Shown: positions 11,404-22,013, counted from the first letter of the stretch. The stretch: 64,000 nucleotides of DNA from Asterias amurensis (GCF_032118995.1 NC_092657.1:3035891-3099890); one strand, 5' to 3'. Notes: generated by a model from the sequence alone, not told the origin. Made by a program: numbers and translations.

Positions 11404-12750
11404 CTGAAAGGGATTATGTGCCACCTCTCCCAGGTTTTCTGGGAACCTCCCAGAAAAAGTGTCAATCTCCAATTATGGCTAAAACTTCCAAGAGCAAATT
11501 AATTTTTAAACATCAATAAGCGTGTTTTTTATTTAAAATGTAAATCTCAGATTATTGCTGATTGCTAAGTTATTGATTGTCAAATGGAATTTTAATTTGT
11601 CCATTTGTTTAAAGGGTTGGTATACCCTTTGGTAATCAAACTCAAAAAAGTAAAGACCATAAAAATTCAGAAATTTAAATTGGAAATACAGGTAACGACA
11701 CAAACACAAACAGGACAAATTTCACTCATCTCCGAAAATTTGTTCAGCCTGTTCAGCTGTGTGACATTTGATCTCTATCACTCTGTTTACAAATCCCCGA
11801 GGGTCACTATTGTAAAAAAAAACTTTAAAAAACTAGCCTCTGGATAAGAAATTTAAAAAGGTCCAAAACAAAGGAAAAAGAAAGAAGATATTTGCAGACA
11901 CTCAAGAGAAAATAACTACAACATACATGATATTTGGCCCTTGGAAGAAAAAGTAGGAAAAATAATATTTGGGCAGAAGGGCTGACCTAATTGTTCATAT
12001 GGTCCATGGTTTAATAAGGGAATAAATGAGTAGGCGACGAGTTTCATAAATAAGGGAATAAAAGAGTAGGCGACGAGTTTCATAAACGGCCGTTTAAAAC
12101 CGGCAGGGTCGTGTGATAGCCTGAGCCGAAGGCAAGAGCCTGAGGGCCTCAACCATTTAAACAACCACCATGTGACGGGCTCTCCACCAATAGAAATAGC
12201 GTAACCGTCTGAGGTATTTATGAATGGCCGTGGTCGTGGTCGTGGCCGTGGACGTGGACGTGCGATAAAGGCTGAATGCTATCCATCAAAAGCTGTCTGG
12301 GGTATTTATGAATATATGTTTATTAGGCTACTTTAATCACAATTTTTCAGATTTTTCCACCGGCAAAAGAAAACTAGAAATAAGACAAAGTAGGAAAAGA
12401 AGATGTGAAAAATATATTTTTGCTTAGTGCATATAGCTCTTTCAACTTTGACCCATCAGCAACAGCTACAAGTGGTTTGATTTTGATATCATTAAGGTCG
12501 CAGGGTCATAAGACCATTACATGATCAAATATGAATCCGCAGTCACCAAGCACAGAGACTTATAAAAGTTTCTTATGTCTTCATAGGTTAAACCACTTCA
12601 TTATAAAGTATAAAATTGCACTAATAACATCGTTCACACACACTTTCTACTTTTTGTATCCCTTTTCATTGCCCTGTAGTCAAAAACTTAGACTTTGTAC
12701 TCAAAACTCTTGGCAGACTTTCCCGAGTTTGGCCAGTATAGAAAGTATAG
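11404..12750. other. no gene; small local duplications
   Basis: A 36-37 bp tandem pair (GAGTAGGCGACGAGTTTCAT, twice) lies at about 12013-12085. A short GTGGHC hexamer run lies at 12226-12261. Otherwise it is AT-rich and unremarkable. Confidence 0.5.
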
Positions 12751-13060
12751 ACAATGTGACCTGTGACATCACATGTTTACAAAAGAACCACAGAGCCTGG
12801 ATTTCCTGCACGCATGATTTGTACACAGCTCAATGGAAGAAAACATAAAATCTTCTATTTTATGGAGATTGCACTGTATAATTCTTGTCAACTTTTGGTA
12901 TGAAGAAAGGGGGCACATCTCAAAACCTGTAGAGCTTTTACTTTCATAGCTCTTGGATTTATGTGGAAATTATGACACAAAATGTCAACTTCCCTATAGG
13001 ACCAGTGCAGTATCTTGCCTGCCAGAATACCCAAAGAATATACAAGGTTCAAAAATGGTC
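12751..13060. repeat. interspersed repeat, GTGACATCACATGTTTAC family
   Basis: Shares the order CACATGTTTACAAAA, then ACACAGCTCAATGG, then AAAATCTT..TATGGAGAT with copies at 48681-48830 and 57120-57375. Its right part (CCAGTGCAGTATCTTGCCTG) matches 15536-15660. It lies just 3' of the HSDL1 gene. Confidence 0.65.
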
Positions 13061-13353
13061 TATATGCATCCTTTTCAATGAGTGGCTGTATTTTACCTCT
13101 GCATTACATGGATGATCCGTTAATATGCCTTAGGCAGGTCAGCAGCCCTACTTGTTTGTGCATGACCAATACAGTCCATTGTTTGGAAAAAGAATTACAT
13201 GGAGATAACAGGTGTGAGTTGCCAGAGGAAAAGGATGTAGTATTCTGGCCTCTTTCTTCATTTAATGGAGCTATCCCCTAAAAAGATAACTATCTTAAAG
13301 ATAAACATTTCGATCCTAAACTTTGTTCTGATTTCTGAATTATTGCTGTATCG

Positions 13354-16300
13354 CTACGATGGTGTTTGCACTCTGGAGGCGCGCCGGCGACGCTTGTTCA
13401 TAACCTGCCTCCTGAGGGCGCTGTTTATAATGCTGACACTCCACATCCAGAGGTTTTCTGGTATCTGATACATAAACCACATCTGTAAGAACAAAATAAT
13501 GGTATAATTATTTTCATCGTCAAATTGCAAAAAGAATTTGCCACACCAAATAGAGTCATAGTTCCACAGCCATGTTACTCAACAGAATGTACCTACTTCC
13601 CCCCCAAATTTTTTTTTTGAAATATCACGGCTGCATGCCTCACTTACCAACAGCGTATGAGGCCAATACCCTGTGGTTTGCGTCGACCTGCCCAGCGTCG
13701 ACACGGCGTGCCTTGCGTACAGACAAGCAGACGGGATCATGAGGCTGGACTGATGAGGGCCATCTTTAAAATCGGTCATCTTAGTCGCGACGTAAGACGG
13801 CATGAGACTCTGAAAGATTACTCCTTTGGATTTGTATTCATATTGCAGGGCCCTGGTGAAGAAATCCATGTAAGACTGTATGGTGGGGGTAGAAGAAAAA
13901 ACAACAACACACCTTTAGATTATTCATATTGCAGGGCCCAAGTGAAGACAAACATGTACACTCTTTTGCCATGGGAGGGCATTATAGTCAAAAGACTAAA
14001 GCAAGACAAGTTTACAAAGTTAAAAGGTTACGATGATAGATTGAGAAGGCGTTGAATTTAAAAAAAGGTAAACACAGAAATGATCTTAAAATATATGTAT
14101 ATATATAAACAATATTAAAAACAAAAAAAATGGTAAACGGTAGACTGTGGGTTATGAAGTCTGTCCTTCCATTTGTTTGTCTGTCTAATTTCTCACCTTG
14201 CATGCGTGATAAACAGCCAACTGTGGGTTTGGATGTATTGATGCAGCTGCAGATATATTGACAACCACTCCTCGCTTTCTATCCACCATTTGGGGCAAGA
14301 TTATTTTGGTCATCTGTCATAAAATAATAATAATACTAGTATTAATAATGAAAAACTGATTAAGCGCACAAATCCACACAAGTGCTTATGGCCCTTATTA
14401 CAACAATAAGCCTAACATACACGCAAATTATTTAAAATGGAAACTTAAGCCTAAGCTATTAAGAGGTAATCCAGAATACATTACGCGGTAAAGAAATACA
14501 AAATATAATATCGCTACAAAAAAGTCATCATATTGTAAAAAAAAATCAAACAAACCATTTTTACTCAATCTTCCCCCGTCATGTGAATGAGGGGGAAGAT
14601 TTAGAGGTTTGGATATGTTAATTAGATTAATAAATACATTCATTTATTTGTTGATTAAACTAGAGGAAATGTTAGTTTTAGATGTAACTGGAAATTACAT
14701 CATGTGCATATAAGGCCTATTTTGGGGTCCTAACATCAAATCAATTCGTCAATTCAACAACAAGAATGTTTGCAAATATATATACAAAAAATACAATGCA
14801 TGCGTACCTGCATATAAATACCAATACATACACACACAAAATCTACAGGAAAAGCTTAAACAAATAAATACAAAATTATAGATATGTAATATGGCAATGC
14901 AACACAAACACAAAATCAACCATGACTGAATATGACGGAATCAATAAACCAAAAGCTCATAAAATGGGAAACACTAACAAGAGAGGAGAACATGAGCTGA
15001 ACCATTAACATTGTACAAAAACAGCAATGCCAGGTTTCATAGAGGTGCTTTTATGCAGAAAATATTGTTTAATAATTTTTCTGCTAACCATAAAAAAGCA
15101 GGATACCAGTCACAAATTGTACACATGACATGGTAGTTTTGGTGGTGACCTTATTTTGGTAAGCAAAGTTTTGTTGTGCTTAACTACTTTTTCTGTTAAA
15201 AAGCAGAAAATATCGCTTGAACGGTTTCTGCTAAGCAAAAATGAGCAGGATACCAGTCACAAAAGTGTACACATGACATGGTAGTTTGGCTGGTGACCTT
15301 ATTCCTGTAAGCACATTTTGGTTAGGCTTAGCTACTTTTTCCTGCTTAAGCTTACCAGCTTACCAGAGTAGCTGCTCCAATGTTGATGTTGATGAGCTGC
15401 CAAAGCCGATCGGATTTCATGTTGAGAAAGTACTGTGGTATATCCATAGCTCCGACATTGTTCACTGAAAATAAAAGAACATAATTTTTCAAAAGCATGA
15501 CCACGTTCTGAAATGCAACTTTCACATGTGTTAAATTGGGTTGATGTGGATATTATGATACAAAAAATGTAAACTTTCCTATTTGACCAGTGCGGTATCT
15601 TGCCTGCCAGAAAATCCAAAGAATGTACAAGGTCAAACTTATTATAAACAAAGGTCACATGGTCTAGAGGATGAAACCTGGTAGGGTTACAATAAACAAT
15701 ATTTTGCCTTTAAAAACTCTGGGCACGTTTTGAAATTGCCAAAGACCAGTATTCTCACTTGGCGTGTCCCAACATATATTATGTTGGCATATGCAACTTG
15801 GCATCATTGGTTAAAATAACAAATCTGTGGACATTTTGGCTCAATTAGTTGTCGAAGTAGCAAGAAAATAATGAAAGAAAAACACCCTTGTTGCACAAAT
15901 TTGTGTGCTTTCAGATATCTAAGAAAGGCTTCAGATTCAAATAAATTAGTTTTAAAATACCCCTTTCTCAAAAACTACGTTACTTCAGAAGTTCAGAGGG
16001 AGTCATTTCTCACTATGTTTTATCGTCAACAGCTCTCCATTGCTTGTTACCAGGTAAGTTTTTATGCTATGAATTTAAGGCGACACTCCTCTGCCTTCGA
16101 TCTTGGAACTTACCCAGAATGCCTACCTGGAGACCCTGTAGTTGCCGTTCTATATCTGGATAGATATCGCTTCCCTGGCTGAAGTCGGCTTGGATTATCT
16201 TCGTCAAAACCTTGAAGTTAGTCTCTTTGTAAACGAACAACAAAATAAACAATTTCATAAAAACAAAAACAAATAAATAAGCGTATCAGAAAACACTTAC

Positions 16301-17359
16301 AAAAAGTGTCAGAGAACCTTACACTATTAAACCATTATTCATTGAGTGTTAAGTGTTCCTCAACTCCTTAGAAGTATGCAGCATCGACAGCCAAATGGGC
16401 TTGGGGATCACTTGACCTTTACCAAGGAGAAAATGCCTTGGTGACCTTTCAAAAATGAAGCAAAGCGCTAGTATCTGCTTACCGATATCTTTGGCGACTC
16501 TCCTGAGTTTGTCTTGTGAGCGACTGATGAGGATGATGTTGACTCCATGGCTAGCGAGTTCCTGTGCATACGCTTTCCCGATTCCATCCGTTGAACCTGT
16601 GACAACTGGATATGAGAAGATCAGAAGTAAATTTTTCATCACCTCTCAGGAAAACATGGAGTGGTACAGTGCTTCAAGATAAATTTCTTCTCTCATTTCA
16701 TGACACGCATTATTAGAAGAAAAATAGATGGACTGGCATGATTCGGTCACTGGAGCACATCAATCCATACGGCGCCATACAGAAAGTTATCCTATTTGTT
16801 TTCTGAACAATTTTATCACAGTTGATTGATGTTGACATGACATAAACATGATAAATGTATGCGCGTATGCGAGTGTGATCCAATCTGAAATGAAAAATTA
16901 AATTAAATGAAAACAAATCTTATTTAAATTTTGTTTATCAAATCGAATGAAAAAAAGGTGGCAGGATACGGAAATCTGTTCGTAAATTGATTGGAAAGGA
17001 TTCATATTCATCATATAATCATATTAATTTCTAAATTAATCATAAAGTCTTTGTAAACTTCTCCTTCATCCCAAATTTTGTAAACAAGTCGTAGTCTACG
17101 GCGTAGACCGACAGCGCCCTCAACCATCCCTTCTTCACCAACCTGCCCATTTTCCGAATTCGGCGACTAAATCCCTCTTTCTCAGCGGCAGACGAGGCAA
17201 GAAATGCACCCTCGTGACCTCGCAGAAGTGGACCAACGTCTTCACAGCCTTCTGGCAAACGAAATAAGCTCCAAGAATCGTCAATGCTTCTTGATAGGTC
17301 TCAACAGATTTTGAAATTTCTGCGACGAGGAAATTCACACTGTCAACGGCGGCTGCCAT
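13354..17359 (-). CDS. HSDL1: HSDL1, short-chain dehydrogenase-like protein (seven exons)
   Basis: Exons on the minus strand: 17359-17143, 16605-16483, 16224-16114, 15464-15364, 14313-14197, 13875-13648, 13482-13354, giving 341 aa (human HSDL1 is 330). The N-terminus [15 protein letters not shown] closely follows human HSDL1, as do [51 protein letters not shown] and HAVSTLG...TGYW. HSDL1 is a mitochondrial short-chain dehydrogenase relative regarded as enzymatically inactive in vertebrates, where the active-site Tyr is Phe. Here the Tyr is present (Y219 in YHACK, K223), but the position 13 residues before it, normally the catalytic Ser, is Ala (A206, in ISAAAS). Ser205 and Ser209 are close by. 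The C-terminus is longer and Arg-rich (KRRRRAS). Exon 2 equals exons 2 plus 3 of the facing gene, and exon 5 equals its exons 6 plus 7. It converges with that gene, with 6.2 kb between the stops. Confidence 0.95.
13921..13956 (-). other. partial copy of HSDL1 exon 6 inside the adjoining intron
   Basis: TATTCATATTGCAGGGCCC recurs here and in exon 6 (13833-13852), followed by related GTGAAGA sequence. The copy lacks a splice context of its own and is too short to be a functional alternative exon. Confidence 0.55.
15030..15345. repeat. cluster of ATTTCATAGAGCTGC family fragments
   Basis: Two overlapping fragments share GCAGGATACCAGTCACAAA followed by ACATGACATGGTAGTTT (about 15091-15141 and 15247-15290). 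They lie in intron 4 of HSDL1, directly beside exon 4. Confidence 0.55.
15536..15660. repeat. partial GTGACATCACATGTTTAC family repeat in HSDL1 intron
   Basis: CCAGTGCGGTATCTTGCCTG and the following AAAGAATGTACAAGG match the right part of the repeat at 12751-13060. The left part is missing. Confidence 0.6.
15733..16072. mobile_element. truncated AGGCAGTGGACAC MITE in HSDL1 intron 3
   Basis: The interior landmarks CAAAGACCAGTATTCTCACT, TGAAAGAAAAACACCC and GAGGGAGTCATTTCTCA follow the order seen in full copies such as 54732-55107. The TTAA-bounded ends are not preserved. Confidence 0.65.
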
Positions 17360-17688
17360 GTTTTTTCTCCGGAGGGAGAGCGGCGGAGAGGGGGAGCTGG
17401 ATGGAAGAGCGCTTAGAATAGATTTGTAAAAGTCGTTTGACTAGCACTATCCTTTTCAAAAAAATTCTTCAAACGACGTTCGCTCTGTGACCTAGCACTG
17501 AGATTTCTTGGGTCGAAATGAAAATTTGTTTGCATTTGTACCAAAATGTCCTTTTTGGTTGGTAAGCAGGTTGCAACAGCTAATTATATTTTCTCAATAA
17601 TCAACAGAGTGTTTTAGAAAAAAACTTCAAAAAAAAGTATTTTCCGTTTTTTTTAATAACACTGACGTTCACATGGCGGAACAAAACA
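17360..17688. promoter_or_regulatory. presumed HSDL1 upstream region
   Basis: Directly upstream of the minus-strand start codon is a short purine-rich, GC-richer stretch (GGAGGGAGAGCGGCGGAGAG, about 17370-17395). I see no clear TATA box. The rest is AT-rich up to the start of the segmental duplication. Confidence 0.35.
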
Positions 17689-17892
17689 CAGACTACCACT
17701 CGAAAATACAATACAGTAACATTCCAAACCAGCATAATAAACACTACGAAACAAAAATATAATGACTAATTCCAAGCCAAACTATTATAACTCTCTTAAT
17801 TTAGTGTATAACCCCACAAAAAGTGTAGTTAGTGGGCTCACGTTTCGTCTACCCAGCTATAGCAGCGTCTTTTACGAAGGCTTTCAGCACAA

Positions 17893-18140
17893 CTGGGCCA
17901 AATTTCATGCAATTTCTTCCTTGATAAAAACACTGTTTTATTTTATCACTGAAGAAATTTCGGATTACCAACCAAAATTTATATTTGCTGCATATTGCTT
18001 GTTACTGGTATTCAGCTGTTGTTTGCTTATCCTGAAAATCACGGTCGTGGAAATTTGGTTGGTAATCCTGTTTATATCGAAGACAAAAAATTCATGCTAA
18101 GCAAATTGTTGTGCTTAGCAGATCTATGAAATTGGGACGT
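17893..18140. repeat. inverted-repeat element, ATTTCATAGAGCTGC family
   Basis: It starts GGGCCAAATTTCATGC and ends AGCAGATCTATGAAATTGGG. The duplicate in copy B is at 24826-25066. Confidence 0.65.
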
Positions 18141-19668
18141 AGTGTAAAGGCGGTAAAGTAGAAAGAGATGAAAACACACAGAAACAGCAAGAGATGAACA
18201 ATAATTAAAAGGGTGACAAGAAGGGGGCTGGTTTACCGGAAGAGGTTCATGGAACAAAAAAGACAAAAAGCCAATGGTGTGAAAAGGGAGAAGAAAGTAA
18301 TTAATAAGTAAACGCAGCACTCTAAAAAGGGGGGATGTGGGGAGAAAAATGATATCCTGTTTTTCAGTCGTCCTCATTCACAACGGAAGTACTTTCTTCT
18401 CCATCTTCCTATAATTGTTGGTCTTTTTGTTGCCAACATCTCGTGAGCAAAACACCCACTTCCCTCTTTGTCCCCCTCTTTATTGTTCATCCCCGTTTTC
18501 CTGTGTGCTTTTTCATCTCTTTCAACACCACTGTTCAATAGAAAATGGAAAAGAAAGTAATTAATTAGCGAACGCGGCACTCTAAAAAGGGAGATATTAA
18601 AGTGTCTCTGGGGGGGGGGAATGATATCCTATTTTTCAGTCTACCTCATTCACAACTTAATTACTTTCGTGAATCTTCCCATCGTTAATTTTGGTCTTTT
18701 GTAATCTCAACCTCTCGTGAGCAAAACATCAACTTCCCTTTGTCTCCCCTTCATTGTTCATGCCCCACTTTCTCTCTCTCATCTCTTTCCAATTGGCTGT
18801 TTCTGTTACATCACTATGGTCGAACACGTCAGCCACTTTTTGTTTGTAATTAGGCCTATAAACCATAATGTCCTTTTGGAAAGCAGTTTGAAGTACCTAT
18901 TCCATTTAAACAGCTACCTGAGCGGAATGTTTTCAACAGAAATTGTATTTTTACTTGTTTATAATGCACTTGTTCACCATTTTAATGTAATTTTGATATG
19001 TGTACACTTCTGAACTTTTCGTAATTATCGAGTGAAAAATCAGGCCCCTACCTAAAGGTTTTTTGAAAAATAAAAACACTTCTGCCGTTGAGAGCGGGCG
19101 TTAAAGGACAATGCCGCTGACGTCATTTGTGGGAGTTTGCTTTGTTATACATCCACGCTGCAACAAAGCGGCTTTATCTACTTATGACGTTTTGAGAGTG
19201 ATTACGTAACGGGGCTTTTCGCAAATCTCGCAGAAAAGCTCTGGACAAGGGCATACAAAATGTTTTGTTTTTTTTACACAAGTGAAACCTATTTATACTC
19301 ATATGACTCGATTTCCTTATTCATCGAAAACATTTTAAGTGGAATTCAGCAAAGTTCACGACTTGACATTTTATCAATGGCTTCAAAACTTCACTCATCC
19401 AAGGCCAATTTTAGAACGATGAAAAATATGGCATGGTGATCCACATACAACCCAAAAAGTGTGCAACATTTGAAACAGTGCTTGTTGCTGGAGATGCGTC
19501 TCCGAGCCGAGTCCGTTTACTTGTAGGCTTCACTGTAAGTTTATGTATTAAAATGTAAATATTCAATTCAATTCTATTCAATAACACGGCCCGCAGTTAA
19601 AAACTGAATTGCACATGTCAACATCATGTTTAAAAAATACAGGGCTCTTCAGATGCCAGGAAACAACG
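18141..19668. other. no gene; duplicated intergenic sequence
   Basis: Contains two related blocks of AGAAAGTAATTAATTAG..GATATCCT..TTTTTCAGTC (about 18290-18420 and 18550-18680), i.e. a local duplication also present in copy B. Otherwise AT-rich without coding signal. Confidence 0.5.
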
Positions 19669-19673
19669 TCATA

Positions 19674-19704
19674 CCATGGAGCAAACTAGTTTGTTGCTCC
19701 ATGG
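19674..19704. repeat. 31-bp micro-palindrome with imperfect 5-bp flanking repeat
   Basis: The arms CCATGGAGCAAAC and GTTGCTCCATGG are inverse. The flanks are TCATA and CCATA. A near-identical palindrome sits at 26169-26199 (duplicate) and at the independent site 39873-39903. Confidence 0.7.
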
Positions 19705-19706
19705 CC

Positions 19707-19844
19707 ATATACGCCTACTTAATATTCATGTATGACGTCACAATTCTAACCCAAAGTGAGGTCAATGGCGCACGTCACGTCACCAGTACAGTGGCTGCAC
19801 CGGTGGCCTCGTTTTGGGTTAGAGTGGTGACGTCATGCATGAAT
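19707..19844. repeat. palindromic element with truncated right arm
   Basis: The left arm ATATTCATGTATGACGTCAC with TTCTAACCCAAA is mirrored by TTTGGGTTAGAG and TGACGTCATGCATGAATA. In copy B (26201-26359) the right arm continues into TTAAGAGAGGCGTATGTG. So copy A has lost the end of this element plus about 345 bp, or copy B gained it. Each arm carries a TGACGTCA site. Confidence 0.65.
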
Positions 19845-20139
19845 ACTTCGAGGCTCGTGAATTTCACCAGAAATCTGCCTGAGTTGAGCCTATGTCAATA
19901 TCCTGATGGTCACGCGGTATGGATGTACCGTTAATCTTGCATTCATTCCGCAGTCAAATTATACGTACACATTTACATATAAACATCATTATATGGATGT
20001 ACATGTACTAATAATGCCATGTACGTTGAGTCCAATTATCACTGGTTCTGTTAAACCAATACTTCTATATTGCGGGTGAGGACAGGGGACCAGTTATGGT
20101 ATAGCCAAGCTATGTGGGTCTGACCAATAGGCAAAGTTG

Positions 20140-20345
20140 TAGCTCTGCTATAAAAGCCAATAAGCCTCTAAGTCACCTAATGTTTGCAGCCAATAAAATT
20201 GTTACACGTTTATTAGTTTGCCAGTTGCTGCTATAATAGGTTGGTACTGAAGCGATGACGTCAGAGCCTTCATGGTATCTAATTTCACAAACTTAGCAGA
20301 GCCTTTATAGTCCTATGTTAGAGCTCAACGATCTCACAGTCGCCA
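20140..20345 (+). promoter_or_regulatory. putative promoter of FREP-like gene A
   Basis: Has TATAAAAG at about 20148, TATAATAGG at about 20232 and a palindromic CRE-type TGACGTCA at 20256-20263. These are followed by a twice-repeated ACGATCTCACAGTCGCC near 20328-20360 that may be in the leader. The same elements precede gene B. The transcription start is not known. Confidence 0.45.
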
Positions 20346-20538
20346 CGATCTCACAGTCGCCCAGCAAGAGACGTTACACACACACAAACTGACAACAAAC
20401 GTTTTCTACGGAGGATGAAAAATTCATATCTTATGAAGACGAAGTTATTTGTTGACACCCTTGGGTTTGAACAACTTCTTAGCAAACAACAATTAACTCA
20501 CTTCATAGCCACATAATTGTAACATTGCCAAGATCACC

Positions 20539-21507
20539 ATGAAATATATCGTAGCCGTCTTTATGTTGGTTTGCTTGATGATACAATATGGCCAGTGTGA
20601 GCGATTTACTTCAACTCTGTATGGCGCTACCAACCGAGCCTTACTGAACCATGGGTTTCGGTGGAAGACTGCATCTTCTCCTGTGATCTGTGGGCGAGAC
20701 TGCTCTATGGATCCACAGTGTGCATCATTCAACTACCAAACAGATAACCATGTTTGCGAATTGAATAACATCACCAGAGCAGAAAACCCTGGTTACTTTA
20801 TCGAATCGCAAGGAAGTGTCTACTATGATGAAAAGGCGGACACTCTTTCATTTATTGTTCCCGGTTTAAAGAGTGGCAGCAGTTGTATGGAGTTGTATCA
20901 AGCTGGTTACCGAAGCAATGGTTTATACACCATCTTTCCTACAAGTCTGACTGATGGGTTACAAGTTTACTGTGATATGGAGACAGATGGAGGAGGCTGG
21001 ATCGTGTTTCAGAGGAGACAAGATGGCTCTGTTGACTTCAACCGTACCTGGGCCGAATATCAATCTGGGTTTGGTGATCTACAGAATGAGTTCTGGCTGG
21101 GGAATGACATCCTGCGTGACCTTACTGGATCAGGTCAATGGCAACTCAGAGTAGATATGGAAGATTGGCAGTCCAATAAACCTTGGTCTTCTTATGGTGA
21201 GTTTGCTGTTACAGGTGACGAGTACACTCTCCATGTTGGTTCATATGATGCTCAGAGTACAGCAGGTGATTCAATGGCATATCATAATGGCCAATCATTC
21301 TCAACAAAGGATCAGGACAATGATTACAATTGTGCCGAGCTATATGAAGGTGCCTGGTGGTTTAATGACTGCTTGTATGCTCATCTGAACGGTAAATACT
21401 ATCCACAGGGAGATGTGTCATATTCACGGGGAATACAATGGCGCAGCTGGAAAGGATATTACTACTCCCTGAAGAAATGCAGCATGAAAATACGGCAAGT
21501 TTGGTAA
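20539..21507 (+). CDS. secreted PAN plus fibrinogen-domain protein A (FREP-like lectin)
   Basis: Single open frame, 322 aa. Residues 1-20 form a signal peptide ending in GQC. Residues about 21-100 look like a PAN/apple domain (CGRDC, DPQCASFNY, HVCELN). Residues about 107-322 are a fibrinogen C-terminal domain with the hallmark DGGGWIVFQRRQDGS, FWLGND, WQLRVDM, KDQDND, GAWWFNDC and LNGKYY. Fibrinogen-related lectins bind acetylated or sulfated glycans and act in invertebrate innate recognition; that role is inferred here. Compared with gene B it lacks five residues after DQDND, next to the usual calcium site, and differs at 18 positions after residue 210. The start ATG directly precedes the signal peptide and has A at -3. 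The gene is intronless within the coding region. Confidence 0.95.
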   Translation: MKYIVAVFMLVCLMIQYGQCERFTSTLYGATNRALLNHGFRWKTASSPVICGRDCSMDPQCASFNYQTDNHVCELNNITRAENPGYFIESQGSVYYDEKADTLSFIVPGLKSGSSCMELYQAGYRSNGLYTIFPTSLTDGLQVYCDMETDGGGWIVFQRRQDGSVDFNRTWAEYQSGFGDLQNEFWLGNDILRDLTGSGQWQLRVDMEDWQSNKPWSSYGEFAVTGDEYTLHVGSYDAQSTAGDSMAYHNGQSFSTKDQDNDYNCAELYEGAWWFNDCLYAHLNGKYYPQGDVSYSRGIQWRSWKGYYYSLKKCSMKIRQVW

Positions 21508-21706
21508 CTATCAACTCATCATTGACCGGGGGCAGGAAATAAAATGGACTGGAGTGGGGAGTCCCTCAAGAAATGCAGCATGAAAATACGGCAAGTTTGG
21601 TAACACTATCAACTCATCATTGACCAGGGGCAGGGAATAAAATGGAAAACTGGAGTGGGGATTGTTACTATCTCAAGAAATGCAGCATAGGCCTACGGCA
21701 AGTAAA
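21508..21706 (+). repeat. tandem partial copies of the FREP-like gene 3' end (two units)
   Basis: Each unit of roughly 100 bp repeats the last about 25 codons plus the first bases after the stop. The shared block CTCAAGAAATGCAGCATGAA ends at about 21604 (still reading KKCSMKIRQVW and a stop). A more diverged block ends at about 21704. Each unit carries AATAAA where the gene reads AATACA, so these may serve as poly(A) signals. Confidence 0.8.
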
Positions 21707-22013
21707 ATAAACTCAAACTCTGTAGCAAGGGTTGTTGGAACATGAATTGATTGACTTGTTGAACTGGAAGGTTATTTTCACTGCTGTATCAAAAATATTC
21801 AATGTCAGAGTGTTTAGGTACGGATTTGTTTTAAACATTTTTTCCTTCTTCTTAGTAAATTATTTAATTGACTTAATTTAAATGTAGGCCCTATGTAAGC
21901 CTTTGATTAAAAAAAAATGTAGTTAGTGGTCTGACGTTCCGACCATAAGGTATACTGGTGTAACACATTTATTCGTAGAAAGAGATGAAAGCACACTAAG
22001 GTGCTATTCACAC

